A stretch of DNA of 6,166 nucleotides from an uncultured Clostridia bacterium (GCA_947174175.1 CAMWHW010000063.1:1-6166), one strand, 5' to 3'. Positions 1-6,166 are shown, counted from the stretch's first letter. Numbers and translations: made by a program. The notes: a model not told the origin generated them from the sequence alone.

Positions 1-1
1 C

Positions 2-505
2 GCGGTAGAGGAACTGCTCGGCCGCTATAAAAACACAGTGCTTTCGGGCGCGAGTAGATTTTTTCTTATAGGCGGCGACACCGAAGATCTGGTGCAGGAG
101 GGTATGTGCGGACTGTATTCCGCAATAACCTGCTTCGAGGGCGACTGCGGTTTTAAAAATTACGCTTACGCGTGCATAAAGAACCGCATACGCGACGCGG
201 TTAAAAAATCGGGTAACAACAAAAATTGCGCGCTCAACCGTTTTCTGCCACTGTTGGAGGACGGCGACGGAATGACGGCTGCGGAATTCAGTCCCGAGGA
301 AGCGCTTATAGGCAGCGAAACGGTAAACGAATTTTTCGAGATTATGAAAAACTCGCTTTCGCCTATGGAATACAAGGCCATACGCATGTATATAGACGGC
401 TTGCGCATTTCGGAAATTTCGGTTGCGCTTAACAGAACTTACAAACAGACGGACAACGCGTTGAGGCGCGCAAAGCATAAACTTCGGCGCGTGCTCAATA
501 AATAA
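2..505 (+). CDS. Sigma-70 family RNA polymerase sigma factor, SigH-like (5' end off the window)
   Basis: Promoter-recognition subunit of RNA polymerase; the start lies upstream of the window. The frame is open from base 2, and the codons before the GTG at 38 (reading AVEELLGRYKNT) already look like sigma region 2, so that GTG is not the true start. Counting from the GTG, region 2 covers about residues 1-58: DTEDLVQEGMCGLYSAI at 14-30 matches the core-binding segment and NYAYACIKNRIRDAV at 41-55 matches the -10 recognition helix area. A short acidic linker follows (70-95), then region 4 at 105-155, whose helix-turn-helix ISEISVALNRTYKQTDNALRR resembles SigH. There is no region 1.1 or region 3, which fits the SigH/group 3-type architecture. 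Region 2 is unusually rich in cysteine (24, 32, 37, 46, 64). It ends 11 bases before dnaX. The sigma family is clear; orthology to sporulation SigH is an inference and it could be a divergent paralogue. Confidence 0.88.
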   Translation, partial: AVEELLGRYKNTVLSGASRFFLIGGDTEDLVQEGMCGLYSAITCFEGDCGFKNYAYACIKNRIRDAVKKSGNNKNCALNRFLPLLEDGDGMTAAEFSPEEALIGSETVNEFFEIMKNSLSPMEYKAIRMYIDGLRISEISVALNRTYKQTDNALRRAKHKLRRVLNK

Positions 506-512
506 AAGGGGG
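506..512 (+). promoter_or_regulatory. Shine-Dalgarno site of dnaX
   Basis: AAGGGGG lies directly after the sigma factor stop codon (503-505), four bases before the ATG at 517. It supports that ATG as the start; the encoded MAYLAFYRTFRP is also the usual DnaX N-terminus. Confidence 0.6.
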
Positions 513-516
513 CAAT

Positions 517-2205
517 ATGGCGTACCTCGCATTTTACCGCACCTTCCGCCCGACTACCTTCGACGAAGTGGTAAGGCAGGAACACATAGTTAAAATTTTA
601 AAAAACCAGATAGAGACGGACAAAATAGGTCACGCCTATCTTTTCTGCGGTCCGCGCGGTACGGGCAAGACGACGCTTGCCAAAATTTTTGCAAAAGCGA
701 TAAACTGCGAACGCCCCGTAAACGGCTCGCCCTGCGGCGAATGCGCAACCTGCAAAGCGCTTGCAAGCGGCGCCGCGCTGGATATTTCGGAAATAGACGC
801 AGCTTCCAACAACGGCGTGGACGAGATGCGCGACATCCGCGAAAAGGTGCAGTATCCGCCCGTCAACGGCAGATTCAAAGTGTATATAATCGACGAAGTG
901 CATATGCTTACGCAGTCGGCGTTTAACGCGGTTTTAAAGACGCTGGAAGAGCCGCCCGCACACGCGGTGTTCATACTTGCGACCACCGAGCCGCAGAAAA
1001 TTCCCGCAACCATACTTTCGCGCTGTATGCGCTTCGACTTCAAACTCATTCCCCAGTCAGACCTGGAAGCGCTTATCAAAAGCGTTTTCGACAGGACGGG
1101 TAAACAGTACGAGGACGAGGCGGTTGCGGCGATTGCGCGCGCGGGCAACGGAAGCGCCAGGGACAGTCTTTCCATTGCGGATATGTGCGCTTCGTATTCT
1201 CTCGGCAAGCTGACCTACGACGACGTAAACCAGGTACTGGGTAAGGCTGATTTCTTTGCCGTTGCGGACGTGGTTTCGGCTATAATTGCGCAGAACGGCG
1301 GCGAAACGTTGAACGCGGCTGAAAGCGTGCTCTCCACGGGCAAGGGCGTGGGCGTGTTGCTTCGCGACCTTTTAAGCTTTATGAACAATCTTGCGGTGGT
1401 AAAGATGTGCCGCAACGCCGAAGGGATAGTAAATCTCCCCAAGGATAAATACGATAAATTGCAGGAAATAGCTTTGCGCGCGGACGATCACGCGATACTG
1501 CGCACGACCGAAATTTTAACGCAGGCGGAGGGCGATATGCGCTTTGCCGTCGACGGCAGAATAACGTTGGAAGCGGCGCTCATCAAGGCGGCAATGCCTC
1601 GGGTCGATTACGACATAGAGGCGCTGCTTGCAAGAATGGAAAAGCTGGAAAGGGCGGTTGCCGAGGGCATAAAGGTTGAAGTGAAAACAAAAGCCGCGCC
1701 CGTTGCGGAAACGCCGGTTGCGGAAACCAAGCCCAAGCTTACCGTCGTGGAGGACGACGATAATTCGCCGTTTGCAGAAGCGCCTCAGCAAGCGCAACCC
1801 GCGCAACCTATGCAGCCCGAGCAGTCGCAAAGCACGCTGTTCGAGCACGCGCCCGTAACCCCGCCCGCGCACGTCGGTTCGCTTTCGGACGCGGATAAAG
1901 CGACGCTGTTCGGCAGGTTTATAAGGCTGTTCCGCACCACGCGGCGCAACGCTGTTTTATTCACTTTGTGCATGGATCTGGAAAGCTCGTTCGAAGGGGA
2001 TACCTTCGTATTGACTACTACTGCGGAGGCGGTTTACAAATCGCTCAACCGCGAGGACAACAGACAGAGCATTGCCGAAGCGCTGGAATCTCTCGGCGTG
2101 TTCTCGTACGATATCCGCTTGAAGCCCAAGGGTGAGGATAAGTACGAAAAGGCAATAGGCGAACTCCGTGAAAATTTCAAAGGCACGGATATAACCATCA
2201 AGTAA
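517..2205 (+). CDS. dnaX: DNA polymerase III subunit gamma/tau (clamp loader ATPase)
   Basis: ATPase of the clamp-loader complex, which opens and loads the beta clamp on primed DNA and links it to the polymerase. The 562 residues are close to the length of Bacillus DnaX. The AAA+ core shows Walker A GPRGTGKT (45-52), a four-cysteine zinc module (C64, C73, C76, C79), Walker B VYIIDEVH (122-129), sensor 1 ATTE (155-158), the SRC arginine-finger motif (168-170) and sensor 2 GSARDS (212-217). The collar domain III follows at about 245-370. Residues 385-452 are a low-complexity linker rich in Ala, Pro, Gln and Glu, with short repeats. Residues 455-562 form a second folded, tau-specific segment. 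I see no strong slippery heptamer in the linker, so a single full-length tau-like product is likely. It sits in the conserved dnaX-ybaB-recR cluster. All motifs needed for activity are present. Confidence 0.98.
   Translation: MAYLAFYRTFRPTTFDEVVRQEHIVKILKNQIETDKIGHAYLFCGPRGTGKTTLAKIFAKAINCERPVNGSPCGECATCKALASGAALDISEIDAASNNGVDEMRDIREKVQYPPVNGRFKVYIIDEVHMLTQSAFNAVLKTLEEPPAHAVFILATTEPQKIPATILSRCMRFDFKLIPQSDLEALIKSVFDRTGKQYEDEAVAAIARAGNGSARDSLSIADMCASYSLGKLTYDDVNQVLGKADFFAVADVVSAIIAQNGGETLNAAESVLSTGKGVGVLLRDLLSFMNNLAVVKMCRNAEGIVNLPKDKYDKLQEIALRADDHAILRTTEILTQAEGDMRFAVDGRITLEAALIKAAMPRVDYDIEALLARMEKLERAVAEGIKVEVKTKAAPVAETPVAETKPKLTVVEDDDNSPFAEAPQQAQPAQPMQPEQSQSTLFEHAPVTPPAHVGSLSDADKATLFGRFIRLFRTTRRNAVLFTLCMDLESSFEGDTFVLTTTAEAVYKSLNREDNRQSIAEALESLGVFSYDIRLKPKGEDKYEKAIGELRENFKGTDITIK
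1699..1728 (+). repeat. 15-bp imperfect tandem repeat (two copies) in the dnaX linker
   Basis: Two adjacent 15-base units, 1699-1713 and 1714-1728, differ only at two third-codon positions. They encode PVAET twice (DnaX residues 395-404). The repeat is in frame and lies in the flexible linker between domain III and the C-terminal segment, where length changes are likely tolerated. Confidence 0.8.
1792..1818 (+). repeat. 9-bp degenerate tandem repeat (three copies) in the dnaX linker
   Basis: Three in-frame 9-base units encode AQP, AQP and MQP (DnaX residues 426-434). The first two differ by one base and the third is degenerate. Like the PVAET repeat, it falls in the low-complexity linker. 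Confidence 0.65.
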
Positions 2206-2214
2206 ATTAAGAAT

Positions 2215-2220
2215 AAGGAG
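2215..2220 (+). promoter_or_regulatory. Shine-Dalgarno site of ybaB
   Basis: AAGGAG in the 22-base dnaX-ybaB gap, seven bases before the ATG at 2228. This is near-consensus sequence and spacing, and it fixes the ybaB start. The gap holds no hairpin or U-tract that would act as a terminator. Confidence 0.75.
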
Positions 2221-2227
2221 TTTTATT

Positions 2228-2593
2228 ATGGCAGGATTCAGAGGCGGCAACGGCGGAATGCAGAACGTTATGAAGCAGGCTCAGAAAATTCAGGAGCAGA
2301 TGCAGCAGGCGGAAGCGGAACTTGAAGAGATGGAAGTCCTCGGCTTTTCCGGCGGCGGCGAAGAGGGCGACGAAACGGTAGTCGTCTATATGAACGGCAA
2401 AAAGGTAATAAACGGTATAGAGTTCGGCAGTAAAATTTCCGAAATGGTCGACCTTTCCGACGAGGACGACGTTGAAATGCTGGAAGACCTTATAATGGCT
2501 GCCATAAACGACGGCTATAAAAAGGCGGACGAGGAATACCAGAAAAAGATGGGCCCCCTCGGCAATATGGGCGGACTTAACGGACTGTTATAA
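2228..2593 (+). CDS. ybaB: YbaB/EbfC family nucleoid-associated DNA-binding protein
   Basis: Small DNA-binding protein of the YbaB/EbfC family, which in studied members forms a dimer shaped like tweezers and associates with the nucleoid. It is 121 residues, slightly longer than the usual 100-110. A Gly-rich start leads into the helical segment [20 protein letters not shown] (11-30), the family hallmark. A beta region containing [13 protein letters not shown] follows, and then the conserved [21 protein letters not shown] (about 79-99), with a Gly/Leu/Asn-rich tail ([11 protein letters not shown]). Between the usual Gly-Gly-Gly turn and the first strand there is a short acidic insertion, EEGDE. 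The gene lies between dnaX and recR, the classic arrangement that led to proposals of a role in recombination or repair. The precise cellular role of the family is still not settled. The stop codon overlaps the recR start by one base. Confidence 0.96.
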   Translation: MAGFRGGNGGMQNVMKQAQKIQEQMQQAEAELEEMEVLGFSGGGEEGDETVVVYMNGKKVINGIEFGSKISEMVDLSDEDDVEMLEDLIMAAINDGYKKADEEYQKKMGPLGNMGGLNGLL

Positions 2594-2595
2594 TG
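2591..2595 (+). other. ybaB-recR stop/start overlap (TAATG)
   Basis: The ybaB stop TAA (2591-2593) shares its last base with the recR ATG (2593-2595). No strong Shine-Dalgarno sequence is visible just upstream of recR (only a weak CGGA at 2581-2584), so recR translation is probably coupled to ribosomes finishing ybaB. The sequence shows the overlap; the coupling is inferred. Confidence 0.8.
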
Positions 2596-3180
2596 GATAC
2601 TTTTATCGAGCCTATCGGAAAGCTGATAAACCAGTTTTCCAAACTGCCCGGCGTTGGCAAAAAGACGGCGCAGAGATACGCCTACAAAATAATCGATATG
2701 TCGCCCGAGGAAGCGAAACAGTTTGCCGAAAGTATAATGGAATGTAAGTCCAAAGTGCGCTACTGTTCGGTGTGCGGAAACTTCTCCGAGGAGGAGGTCT
2801 GTGACGTCTGCAAAAAGCGCGACAAGTCGGTTATCTGCGTGGTAAAGGAGCCCAAGGACGTCATCGCTCTGGAAAAGCTCAGGGAATATAAAGGCGTTTA
2901 CCACGTTCTGCACGGCGTAATTTCGCCCATGGACGGAGTGGGCCCCAACGACATACGCATCAAGGAGCTTTTAGAAAGGCTGAGCGGCGTAACCGAAGTA
3001 ATAATCGCCACCAATCCCGACGTGGAGGGCGACGCTACGGCAATGTATATTTCCAAGCTTTTAAAGCCGCTGGACGTAAAGGTTACGCGCCTTGCCCACG
3101 GCATACCCATAGGCGGCGAAATAGAGTATACCGACGAGGTTACTCTTTCCCGCGCGTTTGTTGAAAGAAAAGAAATTTAA
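2593..3180 (+). CDS. recR: Recombination mediator protein RecR
   Basis: RecR acts with RecO (and RecF) to help RecA load on single-stranded gaps covered by SSB, in cytoplasmic recombinational repair. The 195 residues match the family's usual length of about 200. Domains in order: helix-hairpin-helix with [13 protein letters not shown] (18-30); a four-cysteine zinc finger (C58, C61, C70, C73); a Toprim domain from about 79, including [13 protein letters not shown] (83-95), the [17 protein letters not shown] stretch (107-123) and the acidic [19 protein letters not shown] segment (141-159); and the C-terminal Walker B-like region [21 protein letters not shown] (168-188). It resembles the Bacillus protein closely. 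The end FVERKEI departs a little from the usual LEGRREL. Start and stop fit the operon: the start overlaps ybaB, and gpsA follows after 12 bases. The identification is secure. Confidence 0.98.
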   Translation: MDTFIEPIGKLINQFSKLPGVGKKTAQRYAYKIIDMSPEEAKQFAESIMECKSKVRYCSVCGNFSEEEVCDVCKKRDKSVICVVKEPKDVIALEKLREYKGVYHVLHGVISPMDGVGPNDIRIKELLERLSGVTEVIIATNPDVEGDATAMYISKLLKPLDVKVTRLAHGIPIGGEIEYTDEVTLSRAFVERKEI

Positions 3181-3183
3181 GGA
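3179..3183 (+). promoter_or_regulatory. Shine-Dalgarno site of gpsA, overlapping the recR stop
   Basis: AAGGA begins inside the recR stop codon (3178-3180) and lies nine bases before the ATG at 3193. The embedded position suggests that ribosomes leaving recR can feed gpsA initiation. Confidence 0.6.
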
Positions 3184-3192
3184 TATTTATTA

Positions 3193-4182
3193 ATGAAAAT
3201 TTCCGTGCTCGGTTGCGGCAGGTGGGGTTCGTTCATCGCCTGGTATCACGCCACCGTACTCAAAAACAACGTAATACTATACGGTGAAGACGGCAGAGAG
3301 TCCTACGATATTTTAAAGGCGGAGGGCAAAAACGAATACGTCGTGCTGGACAAGAGCATAACGTTGACTTCCGACCTTGCATACGCGTTGAAGGAAAGCG
3401 ACGTCATAATCATTTCCATCAGTTCCCAGGCGTTGCGCGAGTTTATGCAAAAGGTCATAAAGCACCCAGTTACCGACAAGATTTTCGTGCTGTGTATGAA
3501 GGGTATAGAGGAAACGACGGGCAAGCGCCTTTCCGAAGTTATGACCGACAGCGGAATCAAGAGCGATAAAATTGCGGTGTGGGTAGGACCCGGACACATT
3601 CAGTCGTTCACGGCGGGCGTGCCCAACTGCATGATAATAGACAGCACCAACGACGAACTGAAAAAATATCTTGCCGAAAATTTTAAGTCCAATTTAATCC
3701 GCTTCTACTACGGCGACGACCTTCTGGGCACCGAAGTCGGGGCGGCGGCTAAAAACGTTCTGGGCATTGCCGCTGGCGTGCTGGACGGAAGCGGCTACGT
3801 AAGTTTAAAGGGACCCTTGATGGCAAGGGGCGCGTTCGAGGTTGCAAAACTCATAAAAGCCATGGGTGGCAACCCTATGTCCGCGTACGGGCTGGCGCAT
3901 CTGGGCGATTATGAAACGACGCTGTTTTCGCCCTATTCCCACAACCGCACGTACGGTGAAATGATGGCAAAGGGTCAGCATTTCGGCAAACTTGCCGAGG
4001 GCGTTATGACGGCAAAGGCAATGAAGGAGCTGGGCGATAAATATAACATAGAACTGCCAATAACCAATGCCGTTTACGAGGGGTGTTTCGAATCGGACGA
4101 GTTCGGTAAGGGCGAGCACGACTGTCTGCATGTCATATTAAAGCTGTTCGACCGCAGCATCAAAAACGAATTTTCATTTTAA
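3193..4182 (+). CDS. gpsA: NAD(P)-dependent glycerol-3-phosphate dehydrogenase, divergent GpsA
   Basis: GpsA reduces dihydroxyacetone phosphate to sn-glycerol-3-phosphate in the cytoplasm, the entry to phospholipid synthesis. The 329 residues fit the family. The N-terminal Rossmann domain has GCGRWGS (7-13) for the dinucleotide, CMKGIE (101-106) equivalent to the usual TKGLE, and VGPGHIQSFTAGVPN (131-145) in place of the common GPSFA..V..G.PT. The C-terminal helical domain carries the catalytic lysine K187 in EVGAAAKNVLGIAAG (181-195), then GLAHLGDYETTLFSPYSHNR (233-252), which aligns with the usual GLGDL.LTC...SRNR. By that alignment D239, T243 and N251 are kept, but the phosphate-binding Arg is His250. 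The fold and catalytic Lys make a GpsA-type dehydrogenase very likely. Because of the substitutions, a different subfamily or substrate cannot be excluded. It lies 12 bases after recR and 49 before typA. Confidence 0.87.
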   Translation: MKISVLGCGRWGSFIAWYHATVLKNNVILYGEDGRESYDILKAEGKNEYVVLDKSITLTSDLAYALKESDVIIISISSQALREFMQKVIKHPVTDKIFVLCMKGIEETTGKRLSEVMTDSGIKSDKIAVWVGPGHIQSFTAGVPNCMIIDSTNDELKKYLAENFKSNLIRFYYGDDLLGTEVGAAAKNVLGIAAGVLDGSGYVSLKGPLMARGAFEVAKLIKAMGGNPMSAYGLAHLGDYETTLFSPYSHNRTYGEMMAKGQHFGKLAEGVMTAKAMKELGDKYNIELPITNAVYEGCFESDEFGKGEHDCLHVILKLFDRSIKNEFSF

Positions 4183-4231
4183 TTTACGACAATACAACGG
4201 ATAAATTCCGCAAAAAAATAGAGGTAGAATT
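4183..4231 (+). other. 49-base gpsA-typA intergenic gap, the longest in the window
   Basis: An AT-rich spacer holding only the typA Shine-Dalgarno site that I can identify. A TTTACG (4183-4188) and a TAAATT (4202-4207) resemble promoter hexamers but are 13 bases apart, too close for a standard sigma-A promoter. No hairpin followed by a U-tract is visible, so nothing here clearly ends the upstream transcript. Confidence 0.5.
4221..4225 (+). promoter_or_regulatory. Shine-Dalgarno site that sets the typA TTG start
   Basis: GAGGT six bases upstream of the TTG at 4232. The frame has a stop at 4202-4204 and no ATG, GTG or other TTG between that stop and 4232. The protein needs the residues right after the TTG ([20 protein letters not shown]) to begin like other TypA proteins. 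Site and protein conservation therefore agree on a TTG start. Confidence 0.75.
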
Positions 4232-6064
4232 TTGTTAAGAGAAGATTTGAGAAACGTGGCGATAATAGCGCACGTAGACCACGGCAAGACGACGCTTGTC
4301 GACGCAATGTTAAAGCAGAGCCACACCTTCCGCGACAACCAGGCGGTTGAAGAGAGGGTTATGGACTCGGGAGATATCGAAAGAGAGAGGGGCATAACCA
4401 TTCTTGCAAAGAACACGTCCCTGCACTATAACGGCGTAAAGATTAACGTCGTGGACACCCCGGGGCACGCCGACTTTTCGGGCGAGGTGGAGCGCGTAAT
4501 GATGATGGTTAACGGCGTTCTGGTGCTCGTGGATGCGGCGGAAGGACCCATGCCGCAGACCCGTTTCGTTATGCAAAAGGCGCTTGAAATGGGTCACAGA
4601 CTTATCATAGTCGTCAACAAAATCGACCGTCCCGACGCCCGTCTTAACGAGGTGCAGGATGAAATTCTGGAATTGTTGCTCGAACTCAACGCGTCCGACG
4701 ACCAGCTTATGTCGCCCGTCGTATGGTGCTCGGGCAGGGACGGCACGGCAACCTTAGACTTGAATACGCCGGGCAAAGACTTAACGCCCCTTTTCCAAAC
4801 CATTTTAGAGCACATTCAGCCCATGGAAGTGGATACGGAAGGCGAAACGCAGATTCTCTGTTCGTCCATCGACTATAACGATTACGTCGGCAGAATAGGC
4901 ATAGGCAGAATCGAGCGCGGCGTTGCCAAGGCGGGACAAGCCGTCGTTTTAACCAACTACAACACCCCGCAGCTTAAAGTTTCGGGCAAGATAGTCAACC
5001 TCTATCAGATTGAGGGCTTGGCGCGCGAACCCGTCGAGGAGGCAAAGGCGGGCGATATCGTCTGCTTCTCGGGACTTGAAAAAATAAACATAGGCGACAC
5101 GGTCTGCTCGCCGACCTGCCCCGAACCGCACAAGTTCGTAAAGATAACCGAACCCACGGTTGAAATGACTTTCTCGGTCAACGATTCGCCGTTTGCGGGC
5201 AAGGACGGCAAGTTCGTCACCACGCGCCATCTGCGCGACAGACTGTTCCGCGAGCTTCTGCGCGACGTCTCTTTAAAGGTTGAGGAAACCGACTCCGCGG
5301 ATAGATACCGCGTGTGCGGCAGAGGCGAAATGCACCTTTCCATTTTAATCGAGGAAATGCGCCGCGACGGCTACGAATTCCAGGTATCCACGCCGCGCGT
5401 TATGTACAAGGAAATAGACGGCGTGCGCTGTGAGCCCGTCGAAAGACTGATAGTCGATGTTCCCGACGACGCCACGGGCGCAATCTTCCAGAGCATGGGC
5501 AACCGCAAGGGCGAGCTTCTGCACATGTCGGCAATCGGCACGCGCACGCGCCTTGAATTCTTAATTCCCGCGCGCGGACTGTTCGGCTACAAATCGGAAT
5601 TCTTGACCTCGACCAAGGGCGAGGGTATAATGAGCAGCGTGTTCTTCGAATACCAGCCGTATAAGGGCGATTTAAGCCGCCGCAACACGGGTTCGCTCGT
5701 CGCGTTCGAAACGGGTGAAGCCGTAACCTACGGACTTTTCAACGCGCAGGGCAGGGGCGCTCTGTTTATCGGCGCGGGCACGCCCGTGTACGAGGGCATG
5801 GTCATCGGCGAAAGCCCCAAGAACGAGGACATAAACGTCAACGTCTGCAAGACCAAGCACCTCACGAATACCCGTTCGTCGGCATCTGACGACGCGTTAA
5901 GGCTTATCACTCCCAAGAAAATGAGCCTTGAAGAGTGCCTGGAATTTATCGGCGACGACGAGCTTCTGGAAATCACGCCCAAGAATATCCGTATCCGCAA
6001 GCGCATACTCGACAGCGAGCTGCGCGCGAAAGCCAACGCCAAAGCCAAAAAAGGTTTAGAGTAA
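4232..6064 (+). CDS. typA: Translational GTPase TypA/BipA
   Basis: Ribosome-binding GTPase related to EF-G and LepA, linked in studied bacteria to ribosome assembly and to growth under cold or other stress. The 610 residues are the usual length. The G domain shows G1 AHVDHGKTT (13-21), G2 RGITI (53-57), G3 DTPGHADF (75-82) with the catalytic-type His79, and G4 NKID (129-132). The G5 region reads VVWCSGRDG (163-171) rather than the common YASA. Domain II (about 205-300) and the EF-G domain III-like segment (about 305-385, with [20 protein letters not shown]) follow. The domain V-like part (about 395-475) is next, then the TypA-specific C-terminal domain with [13 protein letters not shown] (462-474), [13 protein letters not shown] (504-516) and [19 protein letters not shown] (540-558). 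The tail (about 596-608) is basic, typical of the family. It starts at TTG, and its stop overlaps the next gene. Confidence 0.98.
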   Translation: MLREDLRNVAIIAHVDHGKTTLVDAMLKQSHTFRDNQAVEERVMDSGDIERERGITILAKNTSLHYNGVKINVVDTPGHADFSGEVERVMMMVNGVLVLVDAAEGPMPQTRFVMQKALEMGHRLIIVVNKIDRPDARLNEVQDEILELLLELNASDDQLMSPVVWCSGRDGTATLDLNTPGKDLTPLFQTILEHIQPMEVDTEGETQILCSSIDYNDYVGRIGIGRIERGVAKAGQAVVLTNYNTPQLKVSGKIVNLYQIEGLAREPVEEAKAGDIVCFSGLEKINIGDTVCSPTCPEPHKFVKITEPTVEMTFSVNDSPFAGKDGKFVTTRHLRDRLFRELLRDVSLKVEETDSADRYRVCGRGEMHLSILIEEMRRDGYEFQVSTPRVMYKEIDGVRCEPVERLIVDVPDDATGAIFQSMGNRKGELLHMSAIGTRTRLEFLIPARGLFGYKSEFLTSTKGEGIMSSVFFEYQPYKGDLSRRNTGSLVAFETGEAVTYGLFNAQGRGALFIGAGTPVYEGMVIGESPKNEDINVNVCKTKHLTNTRSSASDDALRLITPKKMSLEECLEFIGDDELLEITPKNIRIRKRILDSELRAKANAKAKKGLE

Positions 6065-6066
6065 TG
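6062..6066 (+). other. typA-tfoX stop/start overlap (TAATG)
   Basis: The typA stop TAA (6062-6064) shares one base with the following ATG (6064-6066), the same junction seen between ybaB and recR. A modest AAGG (6051-6054) nine bases upstream could serve as ribosome binding site. Translational coupling of the two genes is likely but inferred. Confidence 0.75.
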
Positions 6067-6166
6067 GCTACCGATTTATCCTATATCCAATTCGTGTGCG
6101 AACAGCTGCGCGGCGAGCAGGCAACTTACAAAAAAATGTTCGGCGAATATATGGTCTATATCGAAG
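6064..6166 (+). CDS. TfoX/Sxy N-terminal domain family protein (3' end off the window)
   Basis: Only the first 34 codons are present. The peptide begins [15 protein letters not shown] and goes on to TYKKMFGEYMVYIE (residues 21-34). The KKMFGEYMVY segment is the hallmark of the TfoX N-terminal domain. In gammaproteobacteria TfoX/Sxy is a competence regulator, but stand-alone TfoX-N proteins of Clostridia are about 100 residues long and have no established role, so a competence function should not be assumed. The ATG overlaps the typA stop by one base. The identification rests on a short fragment and on recall of the family motif; the length and the rest of the protein cannot be seen. Confidence 0.75.
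   Translation, partial: MATDLSYIQFVCEQLRGEQATYKKMFGEYMVYIE

Noticed and set aside
38..40. GTG as the start of the sigma factor gene
   Set aside because: The frame is open back to the window edge and the upstream codons continue the sigma region 2 sequence, so the true start is outside the window.
600..606. A AAA AAC slippery heptamer in dnaX
   Set aside because: It is in frame, but at about residue 29, far too early to yield a gamma-type product, and no clear stimulatory hairpin was seen. Likely chance in an A-rich stretch.
636..1208. 190-codon open frame on the minus strand inside dnaX
   Set aside because: It lies fully antisense to the conserved AAA+ core, has no recognisable domain, and is explained by codon bias of the plus-strand gene. 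The other antisense frames within dnaX, gpsA and typA were dropped for the same reason.
1281..1286. TATAAT inside dnaX
   Set aside because: No matching -35 box at the proper spacing, and it lies mid-gene with no downstream gene for it to drive.
2589..2594. Perfect TATAAT at the ybaB-recR junction
   Set aside because: The hexamer is formed by the last ybaB codons and the overlapping start, and no -35-like sequence lies at 16-18 bases upstream (position 2566-2571 reads TATGGG).
4183..4207. Possible promoter for typA (TTTACG and TAAATT)
   Set aside because: The spacing of 13 bases is too short and both boxes are weak; kept only as a comment on the intergenic gap.
6064..6166. Natural competence regulator role for the TfoX-N gene
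   Set aside because: The competence role belongs to full-length TfoX/Sxy of gammaproteobacteria; a partial N-terminal domain in a Gram-positive does not support that function.

Overview
The window is a compact stretch of bacterial chromosome with seven genes, all on the + strand and with no long gaps. It suggests an anaerobic, low-to-medium GC Gram-positive bacterium, most likely a Clostridia-type member of the Bacillota. The grounds are the dnaX-ybaB-recR order, a SigH-like sigma factor, a DnaX close in length to the Bacillus protein, a RecR that closely resembles the Bacillus type, purine-rich Shine-Dalgarno sites and a TfoX-N protein of the kind common in Clostridia. Frequent ATA isoleucine codons alongside many GCG and CGC codons resemble uncultured gut Clostridia, but the genus cannot be fixed from this sequence.

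Layout: the 3' part of a sigma-70 family (SigH-like) gene (open from the left edge to 505); dnaX, clamp-loader subunit (517-2205); ybaB/ebfC, nucleoid-associated protein (2228-2593); recR, recombination mediator (2593-3180); a divergent gpsA, glycerol-3-phosphate dehydrogenase (3193-4182); typA/bipA, translational GTPase with a TTG start (4232-6064); and the first 34 codons of a TfoX N-terminal-domain protein (6064 to the right edge). Gaps are 11, 22, -1, 12, 49 and -1 bases. I saw no rho-independent terminator or convincing promoter between genes, so at least sigma-dnaX-ybaB-recR-gpsA reads as one transcription unit, and typA-tfoX as either its continuation or a second unit starting in the 49-base gap.

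The genes work mostly in genome upkeep. DnaX loads the sliding clamp, YbaB binds DNA, and RecR acts with RecO and RecF in gap repair. GpsA supplies the glycerol-3-phosphate backbone for phospholipids, and TypA acts on the ribosome under stress. I saw no mobile element, CRISPR array, RNA gene or defence system, and nothing that amounts to an undescribed system. The points most worth checking are the altered substrate-site residues of GpsA, the cysteine-rich SigH-like factor directly upstream of dnaX, and the one-base overlap of typA with a TfoX-N gene.
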